DNA of 64,000 nt, taken from the NCBI RefSeq assembly GCF_002797495.1, contig NZ_PGEZ01000001.1, forward strand, positions 2,965,215 to 3,029,214. Reading direction: 5' to 3'. Under the pieces are notes generated by a model that did no database searches, was not told the DNA's origin, and saw only the letters and a list, made by a program, of their open reading frames with translations. Below, in pieces: positions 9,010 to 22,636 of the stretch (the stretch's first letter is position 1; each line of letters opens with the position of its first letter). Source of the stretch: Mumia flava (GTDB lineage Bacteria > Actinomycetota > Actinomycetes > Propionibacteriales > Nocardioidaceae). The position numbers and the translations under genes were made by a program.

Positions 9010-10008
9010 GTGTTCGACGACGCGCTGCTCGACGAGGAGGCGGCGCTCGCACGCGCCGACGCGACGCTCCGTGAGCTCGCGGAGGCCGGCGCCCGCGTCC
9101 GCGTCGACGCTCGCAGCGCGACCGAGCACCAGGGGGCGGCGCCGCAGGACCTGTCCCCGCGGGCGGTGGTCGCGGTCGGCGCCGAGGCACGGTTGCTGCG
9201 GGCGGTGCTGGAGCCCGTGAGCCCGGTCCCGTTCGTCGCGTGGGACCGCCCGTCCCTGCCGGCCTGGGCGAGCAGCCTGGACCTGGTGGTCGTGACGTCC
9301 TCGGGCGACGCGGCCTCGCGCGCGGCGGTCGCCGAGGCGCAGCGCCGTGGCTGCATGCTGCTGGTCGCGGCGGCTCCGCACTCGGCGCTGGCCGAGGACG
9401 CGGCCGGGCGCTGGACGACCTTGCTCCCGGTCGTCACCGCCGACCCGTTGGCCGCGTGCGTGGCGGTGCTGCAGGCCCTGCACGCGGCCGGGCTCGCTCC
9501 GAGCACCGACGCCGAGGGCGTCGCCGGGTGCCTCGACGCCGTGGCGATCGCGTGCTCGCCGTTCCGCGATCTCGGGAGCAACCGGGCGAAGCAGGTCGCC
9601 GACGCCGTCGGCGACGCGCAGCCGTTGCTGTGGGGCGGCTCCGTGCTGGCGGCCCGCGCCGCGCGCAGATGGGCCGAAGGTCTGCGCAGGGTGGCGGGGC
9701 TGCCCACGTTCGCAGGCCCGGCGACCGACCTCGTCCCGCTGCTGGAGTCCGCAGGTCCGCGCGACGTCTTCGCCGATCCGGTCGACGGCGAGGCCTCGGC
9801 CCGACCCCGGCTGGTGGTGCTCGACGACGGCAGCGACGACCCGCGCGTCCGCGCCGAGCGCGGCGGTCTGGCCGGCGCCGCCGAGCGGCACGACGTCGGG
9901 GTGGACACCGTGGCCGCCCACGACGGCGACGCGCTCGGGCGGTACGCGGCGCTGGTCGCGACCGGTGGCTTCGTCGCGGCGTACGTCGCGGTCGGCCTCG
10001 GGCTCTGA
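9010..10008 (+). CDS. SIS-domain protein, phosphoglucose/phosphomannose isomerase-like (Rv3256c type)
   Basis: 332 residues in two tandem SIS-like halves. The first (about 50-150) contains VVVTSSGD in place of the canonical sugar-phosphate loop, and the second contains the C-terminal isomerase-like region. Family members resemble bifunctional phosphoglucose/phosphomannose isomerases. The position after manB suggests conversion of fructose-6-P to mannose-6-P for GDP-mannose supply. That activity is inferred. Confidence 0.75.
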   Translation: MFDDALLDEEAALARADATLRELAEAGARVRVDARSATEHQGAAPQDLSPRAVVAVGAEARLLRAVLEPVSPVPFVAWDRPSLPAWASSLDLVVVTSSGDAASRAAVAEAQRRGCMLLVAAAPHSALAEDAAGRWTTLLPVVTADPLAACVAVLQALHAAGLAPSTDAEGVAGCLDAVAIACSPFRDLGSNRAKQVADAVGDAQPLLWGGSVLAARAARRWAEGLRRVAGLPTFAGPATDLVPLLESAGPRDVFADPVDGEASARPRLVVLDDGSDDPRVRAERGGLAGAAERHDVGVDTVAAHDGDALGRYAALVATGGFVAAYVAVGLGL

Positions 10009-10074
10009 GCCCGGGAGGAGCCGCTGCCGGCCTCCGGATGTGCGTGCGCGCACTCCGTCGCGTGCCCGGCTGGC

Positions 10075-10080
10075 TACCAT
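10075..10080 (+). promoter_or_regulatory. -10 element TACCAT for leaderless ahcY
   Basis: TACCAT ends exactly 6 nt before the ATG at 10087, and no Shine-Dalgarno is present between them. Confidence 0.5.
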
Positions 10081-10086
10081 GTGCGC

Positions 10087-11517
<1,431 letters not shown>

Positions 11518-11531
11518 GCGGTGGCGCGACG

Positions 11532-12260
11532 ATGAACGAGGACAGCGCCGGCGCTGTCGACCCGGCGGGTGCGGCCGGTCCCGGCGGGGGCAAGGTCCTC
11601 GTCGTCGACGACGACGAGGCGCTCGCGGAGATGCTCACGATCGTGCTGCGCGCGGAGGGCTTCGAGCCGCACGTCGTGATGACGGGCACGGAGGCGATGG
11701 ACGCGTTCCACGCCTTCGAGCCCGACGTCGTCCTGCTCGACGTGATGCTGCCCGGGATCGACGGGATCGAGGTCGCCCGGCTCCTGAGGGCCGAGTCCGG
11801 GGTCCCGATCGTCATGCTGACCGCGAAGGGCGACACGACCGACGTGGTGCACGGGCTCGAGTCCGGGGCCGACGACTACGTCGTCAAGCCGTTCAAGCCG
11901 AAGGAGCTGATCGCGCGGATCCGTGCCCGCACCCGTGCGTACCAGCAGGCCGATCCGGAGACCCTGGCGATCGGCGACCTGACGATCGACGTGCCCGGGC
12001 ACGAGGTCACGCGCGACGGCGCTCCGCTGTCGCTGACCCCGCTCGAGTTCGACCTGCTCGTGTGCCTGGCTCGCAGTCCGCGCCAGGTCTTCACCCGCGA
12101 GGTGCTGCTCGAGCGGGTGTGGGGCTACCGCCACGCCGCCGACACGCGGCTGGTCAACGTCCACGTCCAGCGACTGCGCTCCAAGGTCGAGCCCGACCCG
12201 GACAACCCGACGGTGATCGTCACCGTCCGCGGCGTGGGCTACAAGGCCGGCGGCGCCTGA
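11532..12260 (+). CDS. mtrA: MtrA response regulator
   Basis: 242 residues. It is an OmpR/PhoB-type regulator with a receiver domain (VVDDDEA, phospho-acceptor Asp70 in LLDVMLPG, TAKGD, KPF) and a C-terminal winged helix (LTPLEFDLLVCLARSPRQVFTREVLLERVWGY, RLVNVHVQRLRSKVE). MtrA couples cell division, replication and wall remodelling in actinobacteria. A 20-residue Gly/Ala-rich leader precedes the receiver. It is followed after 4 nt by mtrB. Confidence 0.95.
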   Translation: MNEDSAGAVDPAGAAGPGGGKVLVVDDDEALAEMLTIVLRAEGFEPHVVMTGTEAMDAFHAFEPDVVLLDVMLPGIDGIEVARLLRAESGVPIVMLTAKGDTTDVVHGLESGADDYVVKPFKPKELIARIRARTRAYQQADPETLAIGDLTIDVPGHEVTRDGAPLSLTPLEFDLLVCLARSPRQVFTREVLLERVWGYRHAADTRLVNVHVQRLRSKVEPDPDNPTVIVTVRGVGYKAGGA

Positions 12261-12264
12261 TCCG

Positions 12265-13908
12265 ATGAGGGCGCGCCCCCCGACGTGGCTGCGCCGGGGG
12301 TTGCTGCGCGCCCGGCGGCTCGTCCTGCCCGCGGTGTCGCTGTGGCGTCGCTCGGTGCAGGCGCGGGTCGTGATCACCACGATGGCGACCTCGATCGTCG
12401 TGATCGGCGTCGTCGGGTGGCTGCTCCTCCAAGGCGTCGCCGACGGTCTCACGAACGCGCGGCTCTCCGTCGCGCTCTCGGAGTCCCGGTCGGGCTTCAG
12501 CGCGGCGCAGCAGTCGCTCGACGTCCGTGCGGTCTCCGAGGCCGCATCCGGCCCGGACGTCCTGCGCACGCTGGTCAACGACCTCGCCGAGCGCTCCGGC
12601 TCGCCGCCGTCGTACCTCGTGCTGCTCGAGGGGCCGATCACCGGCGGCACGGACCGCGGGCTGGAGCCGACGGTGGTGTCGTCGTCGGGCCTGGTCGCCG
12701 AGTCGATCCCGGACGACCTCGCCGCGAGCGTCGCCGCCGGTGACGGGCCCGCGTACACGTTCACGCGGCTGTCCACCGAGACCGGGGAGCCGGAGTCGTC
12801 GGCGATCGTCGTCGGCGACCTGCTGACGATGCCGGACGGGCAGCAGACGTACGCGCTGTACTACACGTTCTCGATGGCCGACCAGGAGGACACGCTCGCG
12901 CTGGTGCGCAACGCGCTCGTCTACGGCGGGATCGCCCTCGCGGTGCTCTCCTCCGGTGTCGCCTGGCTGGTGACGCGGCAGGTCGTCACGCCGGTGCGGC
13001 TCGCGCGCCGGATCGCGGAGCGCCTGGCCGACGGCCGGCTGGAGGAGCGGATGGTCGTCCGCGGCGAGGACGACATCGCTCGGCTGAGCGTGTCGTTCAA
13101 CAAGATGGCGGAGAGCCTCCAGCGTCAGATCCGTCAGCTGGAGGAGCTGTCCAGGCTCCAGCACCGGTTCGTCTCCGACGTGTCCCACGAGCTCCGGACG
13201 CCGCTCACGACTGTGCGGATGGCAGCCGACATCCTGCACGACGCCCGCGGCGAGCTCGATCCGTCGCTGGCCCGGTCGACCGAGCTGCTGCAGACCGAGC
13301 TCGCGCGGTTCGAGTCGCTGCTGGCCGACCTGCTGGAGATCAGCCGGTTCGACGCCGGCGCGGCCCGTCTCGAGGTCGAGCCGATCGACCTGGTCGACCT
13401 GGCCGAGCGGGTGTGCACCCAGTACGAGGCGCTCGCCGCCCGCCACGGCGTCAGCCTGCGCGTCGTCGCCGACGGGCCGGTGCCGGTCGAGGCGGACGTC
13501 CGCCGGATCGAGCGGATCGTCCGCAACCTCGTCGCGAACGCGATCCACTACTCCGGGTCCGAGCGTGTCGACGTCCTGGTCGCGCAGGGCACCACGAGCG
13601 CGGCGGTCGCGGTGCGCGACTACGGCGCCGGTCTGGAGCCGGGGCAGTCGCAGATGGTCTTCAACCGCTTCTGGCGCGCGGACCCCTCGCGCGAGCGCAG
13701 CCGCGGCGGGACCGGGCTGGGGCTGGCGATCGCGCTCGAGGACGCCGTCCTGCACAACGGCTGGCTCCAGGCGTGGGGCGAGCCGGGCCAGGGTGCGCAG
13801 TTCCGACTCACGCTGCCGCGCCGCGCAGGTGACGACCCGCAGCGCTCGCCGCTGCCTCTCGTCCCCGACGTGGAGGGCGGCGCGCTGGAGAGGAGGGGGG
13901 CGCCGTGA
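12265..13908 (+). CDS. mtrB: MtrB sensor histidine kinase
   Basis: 547 residues. TM1 (about 35-57) and TM2 (about 212-235) flank an extracellular sensor domain. They are followed by HAMP, the dimerisation domain with His308 in SHELRTPL, and the ATPase domain (NLVANAIHYS N-box, DYGAGLEPG G1, GGTGLGLAIA G2). It phosphorylates MtrA. LpqB binds the extracellular domain in mycobacteria. The next gene overlaps the stop by GTGA. Confidence 0.95.
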   Translation: MRARPPTWLRRGLLRARRLVLPAVSLWRRSVQARVVITTMATSIVVIGVVGWLLLQGVADGLTNARLSVALSESRSGFSAAQQSLDVRAVSEAASGPDVLRTLVNDLAERSGSPPSYLVLLEGPITGGTDRGLEPTVVSSSGLVAESIPDDLAASVAAGDGPAYTFTRLSTETGEPESSAIVVGDLLTMPDGQQTYALYYTFSMADQEDTLALVRNALVYGGIALAVLSSGVAWLVTRQVVTPVRLARRIAERLADGRLEERMVVRGEDDIARLSVSFNKMAESLQRQIRQLEELSRLQHRFVSDVSHELRTPLTTVRMAADILHDARGELDPSLARSTELLQTELARFESLLADLLEISRFDAGAARLEVEPIDLVDLAERVCTQYEALAARHGVSLRVVADGPVPVEADVRRIERIVRNLVANAIHYSGSERVDVLVAQGTTSAAVAVRDYGAGLEPGQSQMVFNRFWRADPSRERSRGGTGLGLAIALEDAVLHNGWLQAWGEPGQGAQFRLTLPRRAGDDPQRSPLPLVPDVEGGALERRGAP

Positions 13909-15656
13909 TCGCGCGACGCTGGGTGGTCCTGCTGGTGCTGCTCGGGTCCGTGCTGTGCGGCTGCGTGTCGATCCCCGACAGCGGCCCGGTCCGGACCGAC
14001 GAGGCCGGCCGGCCCCAGCAGCCGGCGCCGGCGCGGATCCGACCGGCGGGTCCGGCCGACGGAGCGAGCCCGCGCGACATCGTCAACGGCTACCTCCAGG
14101 CGATGATGGCCTCGCCCGTCCGCTACGACATCGCGCGCCGCTTCCTGACCGCCGATGCCGGAGCCGACTGGAATCCCCGGGCCTCCGTCACCGTCTACTC
14201 GCAGTCCTCGGTCTCCGAGCCGGAGGTGTCGGGTCCCGAGCAGGACGTCGCGCTCGACCTGGTGCGCGAGGCGGTGCTGACGTCCCAGGGCCGGTACGCG
14301 GTGCCGGGGCAGCGCGACCAGCACCTGGAGCTCAGGCTGGTCTCGGAGGACGACCAGTGGAGGATCGCCAACCCGCCGTCGGGGATCTTCGTGACCTCGT
14401 CGTTCTTCGAGAGCTACTACGACCTCGTGAGCGCGTACTTCTTCAACCCGACCGGGCAGCAGCTCGTCGCGGAGCCGGTCCACCTCCCCGACGACGAGAA
14501 CCGCGCCACGTACCTGATGGAGTCGCTGCTGGCCGGACCGGCCGGCCTGGTCGGGGGACAGGCGCGCACGTTCATCCCCGACACCTACACCCTCGCCCGG
14601 CCGGTCGAGATCGACGGCCAGGGGACTGCGCACGTCCAGCTCAGCGGGGCGGACTCGGGGATCGGGACCGAGGCGGCCGAGCGCATGTCCGCGCAGATCG
14701 TCTGGACGCTCCGACAGGTTCCCGGGGTGACCGGCGTCGAGATCCTGGTCGGTGACCAGCCGATCGCCCTCCCCGACATGCCGGACGTCCAGCGGGTCGA
14801 CTCGTGGAACCAGTTCGACCCGGCCGCGCAGCTGCCGGCGCAGCTGTTCGCGATGCGCGAGGGTCGGCTGGTCGTCGTGGACCGGGCGACGGTCAGCCCG
14901 TTCGCGGGGCCGTGGGGCTCGGAGCCCCACCCCGTGGACGACTTCCGGGTGTCGGCGGACGCGTCGTCGATCGCCGTCGTCTCCCGCACCCGCACCCTGG
15001 TCCAGGTCTCGCCGCTCAGCGACGAGCCGGAGCTGACGACGGTCACGACCGGTACGGATCTGCTCCGCCCGTCCTGGGACGCGGCCGGGCGGCTGTGGGT
15101 GGTCGACCGCAGCCGCGGGCAGACGACGATCACGGTGGGTGTCCCCGGTGAGCGGACCCGGTCCGTGGCCACGGGCCTGCTCGCGGAGGCGCGCGTCACC
15201 GGATTCGAGCTGACCGGGGACGGCGCGCGGGTGCTGGCGACCGCCACGGCCGACGGGGGGCGCCGGATCGTGCTCGTGGCTGCGGTCCGCTACGACCCGG
15301 AGACCGGCGCGGTGCTGGGGTTGTCCGACGTCCGCGAGCTTCCGTTGCCGGCGGGCACCGGGAGCCCGATGTCGGCCGCCTGGCGGTCGCCGACGTCGAT
15401 CGCGGTGCTCGCGCGGGCGCAGGACCGTGCGCCGCAGGTCTCGGTGATCTCGGTGGACGGCTCCAGCAGCCTGACCGGCGCCGTGCGCCTGGGGCTGCTC
15501 TCGCAGGGCAACGCCGTGCAGGTTCTCTGTCCGGGCCAGCTCACCGACCCGCTCTACGTGCACGGGACGGACGGGCTGCTGAGGACCCAGGACACCGACG
15601 GACGCTGGGAGCCGGTCGCCGAGGAGCCGGTGCGCGTGCCGAGCTTCGCCGGCTGA
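13905..15656 (+). CDS. lpqB: LpqB lipoprotein, accessory of MtrAB
   Basis: 583 residues. The signal peptide ends in the lipobox LCGC, with Cys20 as the lipidated residue. A GerMN-like domain (about 60-320, with SYYDLVSAYFF and two-module repeats) precedes a beta-propeller-like C-terminal half (DDFRVSADASSIAVVS, RVLATATADG). LpqB modulates MtrB signalling. The GTG start overlaps the mtrB stop, so mtrA-mtrB-lpqB form one operon. Confidence 0.93.
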   Translation: MIARRWVVLLVLLGSVLCGCVSIPDSGPVRTDEAGRPQQPAPARIRPAGPADGASPRDIVNGYLQAMMASPVRYDIARRFLTADAGADWNPRASVTVYSQSSVSEPEVSGPEQDVALDLVREAVLTSQGRYAVPGQRDQHLELRLVSEDDQWRIANPPSGIFVTSSFFESYYDLVSAYFFNPTGQQLVAEPVHLPDDENRATYLMESLLAGPAGLVGGQARTFIPDTYTLARPVEIDGQGTAHVQLSGADSGIGTEAAERMSAQIVWTLRQVPGVTGVEILVGDQPIALPDMPDVQRVDSWNQFDPAAQLPAQLFAMREGRLVVVDRATVSPFAGPWGSEPHPVDDFRVSADASSIAVVSRTRTLVQVSPLSDEPELTTVTTGTDLLRPSWDAAGRLWVVDRSRGQTTITVGVPGERTRSVATGLLAEARVTGFELTGDGARVLATATADGGRRIVLVAAVRYDPETGAVLGLSDVRELPLPAGTGSPMSAAWRSPTSIAVLARAQDRAPQVSVISVDGSSSLTGAVRLGLLSQGNAVQVLCPGQLTDPLYVHGTDGLLRTQDTDGRWEPVAEEPVRVPSFAG

Positions 15657-15765
15657 GCCGGCCGGGGACGCGGCCGCGTCCGGATCTCGTCCTCAGGGAG
15701 CGGTGGTCCGCAGAGCACCGACGGATCGGGTCCCGGGGCCGTGCACCCCGGCAGGATGGTGAGTC

Positions 15766-16551
15766 GTGCGTGCGACCTGGGACCGGCACCGGGAGGCGCT
15801 GGCGGATCTGGTCCTCGGCGTGAGGTGCGGCGGCTGCTCCAGCCCGGGCACCCGGCTGTGCGGGCAGTGCCGGGCGCGCCTGCGGGCGCGACCCGTCGCC
15901 CGATGGCCGGACCCACCTCCGGCTCTGCTCCGCGCGACCCTGGCGGCACCGCCGGCCGCGGCCCTCGACTACACCGGCCTCGTGCCGACGGTGCTCGCGG
16001 CCTACAAGGAGCAGGGCCGTGCCGACCTGGGGCCGATGCTCGGGGACCTGCTGGCCGTGGCCGTGCTGACGGCACTCGCGGGGGCAGTCGTGCCGGGTCC
16101 GGACGGGTCGGCCGGTCCGCCTCCGAGCGGGGACCTGTGGAGCCGCGTCGTGCTGGTGCCGGTGCCGTCGCGGCGGGCCGCGGTGCGCCGGCGCGGTCGG
16201 GACGCGGTCGGGGATCTTGCGCGGCAGGCGGCGAGACGGCTGGGCTCGGTGGGTCTGGACGTCCGCGTCGGCACTCTGCTGCGGGTGGTGCGGCCGGTCG
16301 CGGACCAGGCGGGGCTGGACGCCCGTGCCCGCGCCGAGAACGTCGCGGGCGTCTTCGGGCCGAGGGGTACGCATCGGTTCCGGACCGCTGCTCCTCGGGC
16401 GACGCTCGTCGTGGTCGACGACGTCGTCACCACCGGCGCGACGGTGGCCGAGGCGGTCCGGGCGCTCGGCGGCATGGGGGCGACGCCGGTCGCTGTCGCG
16501 TCGGTGGCGGCTGCGCGGCGACGGCGCGCGTCGGCGGCCGGCGACCCGTGA
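15766..16551 (+). CDS. comF: ComF-family phosphoribosyltransferase-like protein
   Basis: 261 residues. An N-terminal four-Cys zinc motif (VRCGGCSSPGTRLCGQCRARL) precedes a PRTase fold with VLVPVPSRRAAVRRRGRD and the PRPP loop VVVDDVVTTGAT. ComF proteins assist natural transformation and DNA repair in some bacteria; in actinobacteria the role is unproven. It matches Rv3242c by position. A possible -10 (CAGGAT, 15752-15757) lies 8 nt upstream of the GTG. Confidence 0.85.
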   Translation: MRATWDRHREALADLVLGVRCGGCSSPGTRLCGQCRARLRARPVARWPDPPPALLRATLAAPPAAALDYTGLVPTVLAAYKEQGRADLGPMLGDLLAVAVLTALAGAVVPGPDGSAGPPPSGDLWSRVVLVPVPSRRAAVRRRGRDAVGDLARQAARRLGSVGLDVRVGTLLRVVRPVADQAGLDARARAENVAGVFGPRGTHRFRTAAPRATLVVVDDVVTTGATVAEAVRALGGMGATPVAVASVAAARRRRASAAGDP

Positions 16552-16664
16552 CCATCTCTGGTGGAAAGCCGCGGACCCGACTACGGTCGGAGCATGTGAA
16601 CCGCATCCACCGCGACCCGGGCCACCCCTGACGCGGTGGTGGGTCGCCCACTCGAGGAGGCCTC

Positions 16665-17336
16665 GTGGAAGTCGTGATCAAGGGCCACAACTGCGAGATC
16701 AGCCAGCGTTTCCGGGACTACGTCGACGAGAAGATGCGCCGCATCGAGAAGCACGACCAGCGCAAGAAGATCCAGCGCGTCGTCGTCGAGGCCTGCAAGG
16801 AGCGCAACCCCCGGCAGAGCGACCGGGCGGCGCGAGTGGAGATCACGGTCCGCACCCGTGGCCCGGTGATCCGGGCCGAGGCCTGCGCCGACGAGCACCT
16901 GGCGGCGCTCGACGGCGCGATCGACAAGCTCGAGGCGCGACTGCGCAAGGCCGCCGACCGACGGCGGGTGCACCACGGCAACCGCACGCCCATGTCGGTG
17001 GCGGAGTTCGCCGCGACGAACGGCGACGGTGCGGAGGCGGTCGAGGAGGAGCCGATCGACGCCGTCCACTACGCCGGCCCGGTCGAGGTCCGCGGTGAGG
17101 GTCCGCTGGTGGTGCGGGAGAAGACCCACCGGGCGGCCCCGATGACGCTCGACCAGGCGCTCTACGAGATGGAGCTGGTCGGCCACGACTTCTACCTGTT
17201 CGTCGAGAAGGACTCCGGCCACCCGAGCGTGGTGTACCGGCGGCACGGCTACGACTACGGGGTGATCCACCTCGATCCGTCGGCGGCCGCCGCGCACGAC
17301 ATCGGCGCGCCCGGCATCGACGCGGCGTCCGGCTGA
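16665..17336 (+). CDS. hpf: Long-form ribosome hibernation promoting factor
   Basis: 223 residues, typical of long HPF. The N-terminal RaiA/YfiA domain (1-105, with VVIKGHNCEISQRFRDYVDEKM) binds the decoding centre. A linker leads to the C-terminal dimerisation domain (about 155-210: APMTLDQALYEMELVGHDFYLFVEKDSGHPSVVYRRHGYDYGVIHL), which makes 100S ribosomes. The GTG at 16665 has a strong GAGGAGG upstream. The position upstream of secA matches Rv3241c. Confidence 0.93.
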   Translation: MEVVIKGHNCEISQRFRDYVDEKMRRIEKHDQRKKIQRVVVEACKERNPRQSDRAARVEITVRTRGPVIRAEACADEHLAALDGAIDKLEARLRKAADRRRVHHGNRTPMSVAEFAATNGDGAEAVEEEPIDAVHYAGPVEVRGEGPLVVREKTHRAAPMTLDQALYEMELVGHDFYLFVEKDSGHPSVVYRRHGYDYGVIHLDPSAAAAHDIGAPGIDAASG

Positions 17337-17363
17337 CGGTGGGCGGTGGCATGATCGGGGGCG

Positions 17364-18035
17364 ATGGACGCTCCCGACGAGGCTGCCGAGCCGCTGCAGG
17401 TGCTGCTGGTCGATGACCAGGAGCTCTTCCGCCGCGGCCTGCGGCTGGTGCTGTCCGCCGAGCCCGGGATGGTGATCGAGGAGGCGCACGACGGTCCGTC
17501 GGGTGTGGAGGCGGCGGCGCGCAGCGCTCCGGACGTGGTGCTGCTCGACGTCCGGATGCCCGGGATGAGCGGGCCGCAGGCCGCGGCGGCGATCAAGGCG
17601 GTCGCTCCGTCGGCGCGCATCGTGATGCTGACGGCGAGCGACGAGGAGGCGGACCTGTTCGACTCGGTCCGCAACGGCGCGGCGGGCTACCTGCTCAAGG
17701 ACTCCTCGGTCGACCAGGTCAGCGACGCCGTGCGCAAGGTGGCGACCGGCCAGTCGCTGATCAGCCCGCCGATGGCCACCCGCCTGCTGGAGGAGTTCCG
17801 CCAGATGGCCAGCCGCGAGGGCGAGCCCGCGCGTGCGACCCACCTGAGCGACCGTGAGCTCGAGGTGCTGCGGCTGGTGGCGATGGGGCGCAACAACCGT
17901 GAGATCGCCGGCGAGCTGTTCATCAGCGAGAACACCGTGAAGAACCACGTCCGCAACATCCTGGAGAAGCTCCAGCTCCGTTCCCGGGTCGAGGCGGCGA
18001 CGTACGCCGTGCGCGAGCGGCTGCTCGACCCATGA
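17364..18035 (+). CDS. NarL/LuxR-type response regulator
   Basis: 223 residues. It has a receiver domain (VDDQELFRRGL, Asp62 in LLDVRMPG, TASD, LLKDSS) and a C-terminal LuxR HTH (LSDRELEVLRLVAMGRNNREIAG, ENTVKNHVRNILEKL). No sensor kinase is adjacent, so it is an orphan in this window. CATGAT (17350-17355) lies 8 nt before the start and may be a leaderless -10. The following gene overlaps its stop by ATGA. Confidence 0.9.
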   Translation: MDAPDEAAEPLQVLLVDDQELFRRGLRLVLSAEPGMVIEEAHDGPSGVEAAARSAPDVVLLDVRMPGMSGPQAAAAIKAVAPSARIVMLTASDEEADLFDSVRNGAAGYLLKDSSVDQVSDAVRKVATGQSLISPPMATRLLEEFRQMASREGEPARATHLSDRELEVLRLVAMGRNNREIAGELFISENTVKNHVRNILEKLQLRSRVEAATYAVRERLLDP

Positions 18036-19243
18036 CGGCGGCCCGACCGCTGTCCGCGGCGACCGCTCGCCGGGTCGCGCTCGCCGCGCAGGGATTCGCC
18101 GACCCTCCGCACCGCAAGGTCACGGCACGCACGATCGACCGTGCGGTCGCGCGCACGGGCGTGCTCCAGATCGACTCGGTGAACGTCCTGCAGCGCGCAC
18201 ACTACCTACCGCTGTTCAGCCGGGTCGGACCCTACGATCCCGACCTGCTGCACACCGCCGCCGAGCGCTCGCCGCGCTGCCTCGTCGAGTACTGGGCGCA
18301 CGTGGCCGCCTACATGCCGGTCGACCTCTGGCCCGTGATGCGGCACCGGATGGACGAGTACCGCCGCGACGGGCACGCGTGGTCCGGCGGGGCCGGGCGG
18401 CCGGCGGTCGCCGACGATCTCCTGGCCCGGGTGCGCGACCGGGGCCCGGTCACCTCGCGCGACCTCGAGGAGGCGACCGGTGCCCGGTCGAAGGAGCACT
18501 GGGGCTGGAACTGGTCGCTGACGAAGCGTGCGCTCGAGTATCTCTTCCTCTCCGGGGAGATCGCCGTCGTCCGGCGCAACCAGGCCTTCGAGCGGGTCTT
18601 CGACGTCGCCGAGCGGGTGGTCCCCGCCCGGTGGTGGGAGGCGCCGGCGCTGAGCGAGGCGGAGGCTGGTCGTGCGCTGGTCCGTCGGGCGGCCGCCTCG
18701 CACGGGGTGGCGACCGAGGCGCAGCTGCGTGACTACTTCCGGATGCCCGTCGGTCAGACTCGTCGGGCGGTCGCCGAGCTGGTCGAGTCCGGCGAGCTGG
18801 TCGAGGTGGCGGTGCAGGGGTGGAGCCGGCCCGGCTACCTCGCCGCCTCCGCACGAGTGCCTCGGCGCGTGCGCGCGGAGGCGCTGCTGAGCCCGTTCGA
18901 CCCGCTGGTGTGGGAGCGGTCGCGGACCGAGGGCCTGTTCGGGTTCCGCTACCGGATCGAGATCTACGTCCCGGCCTCGCGCCGGGTCCACGGCTACTAC
19001 GTGCTGCCGTTCCTGCTCGACGAGGCCCTGGTCGCGCGGGTGGACCTGAAGGCCGACCGGCCCGGTGGGCGGCTGCTGGTGAAGGCCGCGTGGGGCGAGT
19101 CCGGGATCGACGTCGACCGGGTCGCCGACCGGCTCGCGGACCACCTGCGTGCCCTCGGCGGATGGCTCGGACTGGACGACGTGGTCGTCGAGCCGCTGGG
19201 GGACCTGAGCAGCGCGCTGGCCGCGGCCGTCGCTCGTTCGTGA
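18032..19243 (+). CDS. Winged-helix (YcaQ/HTH_42) protein, possible crosslink-repair DNA glycosylase
   Basis: 403 residues. It is a full-length YcaQ/AlkX-like protein: the N-terminal [16 protein letters not shown] and [19 protein letters not shown], a central [16 protein letters not shown] containing the QxD-type region, then winged-helix repeats, and [30 protein letters not shown] near the C-terminus. E. coli YcaQ unhooks interstrand crosslinks. Activity here is inferred from family membership. It is coupled to the preceding response regulator. Confidence 0.82.
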   Translation: MTAARPLSAATARRVALAAQGFADPPHRKVTARTIDRAVARTGVLQIDSVNVLQRAHYLPLFSRVGPYDPDLLHTAAERSPRCLVEYWAHVAAYMPVDLWPVMRHRMDEYRRDGHAWSGGAGRPAVADDLLARVRDRGPVTSRDLEEATGARSKEHWGWNWSLTKRALEYLFLSGEIAVVRRNQAFERVFDVAERVVPARWWEAPALSEAEAGRALVRRAAASHGVATEAQLRDYFRMPVGQTRRAVAELVESGELVEVAVQGWSRPGYLAASARVPRRVRAEALLSPFDPLVWERSRTEGLFGFRYRIEIYVPASRRVHGYYVLPFLLDEALVARVDLKADRPGGRLLVKAAWGESGIDVDRVADRLADHLRALGGWLGLDDVVVEPLGDLSSALAAAVARS

Positions 19244-19278
19244 CACCGACAGGGGTACGGTTGCGCCTGGCGGTCGCC

Positions 19279-19284
19279 TAGGAT
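19279..19284 (+). promoter_or_regulatory. -10 element TAGGAT of secA
   Basis: TAGGAT lies 74 nt before the secA GTG. The leader ends in TCTCAGGAG, a regular ribosome binding site, in contrast to the leaderless genes nearby. Confidence 0.4.
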
Positions 19285-19358
19285 GGAGGCGATCTGCCGT
19301 CGCTGGCCACCGGCCCGGCCGCTGCGGCTTCCCCGCAAGTTCTCAGGAGTGCGTTTCC

Positions 19359-22088
<2,730 letters not shown>

Positions 22089-22111
22089 CCCGGCCGGTCC
22101 GCACGGGCCGG

Positions 22112-22636
22112 TCAGCTCCAGCAGAACGCCGTGCAGACCCAGGTCGGCTCGCGTCGCTCGCGGTCGTACTCGATCCGCGCGGCGACGGCGCGCGACCGTC
22201 CGTCCTGGACGACCCGGACGCTGATCTCCGCGGCGTCGGGGTGCGGCTGGTAGGCCCGGGCCGAGGCGACCCGGGCACGCGGCGGAGGTGTCGGCCGCGG
22301 GCGTCGGGTGCGTGCGAGCAGGGTCAGGCGACGCTGGAGCTGGTCGTGCACGTCGGTCCGGAGCACGCGTGCCAGCTGCCCGAGAGGTCGGGTGCCGGCC
22401 TGCACCTCGAGGACCGCCTGGACCAGTCGGGCGCCGCGCGCCGCGAGGTCCTCGTCCTCGACCGCGCGCAGGCGTACCGGTGGCGGCCCCACCCGCACGT
22501 CGGGACGTGGTGGAGCATCGAGCGCGAGAGCGTTCGCGCCGTCGGTCAGCGGCAGGGCCCACTGGCCGCGGACCTGGGGGATCGGTGCCGGGTGGTCGCC
22601 ACGGACGAGCGTCAGGTCGGTGCTGCGGATGGTCAT
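22112..22636 (-). CDS. Rv3235-like protein (DUF6459)
   Basis: 174 residues, conserved directly after secA in actinobacteria. The core is LAARGARLVQAVLEVQAGTRPLGQLARVLRTDVHDQLQRRL followed by a beta-rich C-terminus ending in TWVCTAFCWS. The function is unknown. It overlaps the end of the upstream LysM gene and is convergent with secA across about 20 bp that contain a GGCC-rich inverted repeat. Confidence 0.75.
   Translation of the reverse strand: MTIRSTDLTLVRGDHPAPIPQVRGQWALPLTDGANALALDAPPRPDVRVGPPPVRLRAVEDEDLAARGARLVQAVLEVQAGTRPLGQLARVLRTDVHDQLQRRLTLLARTRRPRPTPPPRARVASARAYQPHPDAAEISVRVVQDGRSRAVAARIEYDRERREPTWVCTAFCWS

Noticed and set aside
10009..10086. SAH riboswitch upstream of ahcY (GGAGGAGCCGCTGCC resembles the GAGGAGCGCUGC box)
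   Set aside because: The partner AGGCUCGG box is absent, the gap is too short, and a leaderless -10 lies 6 nt before the start codon.
22089..22111. Strong terminator after secA
   Set aside because: GGCC-type arms are short and imperfect, so it is mentioned only as a weak candidate.
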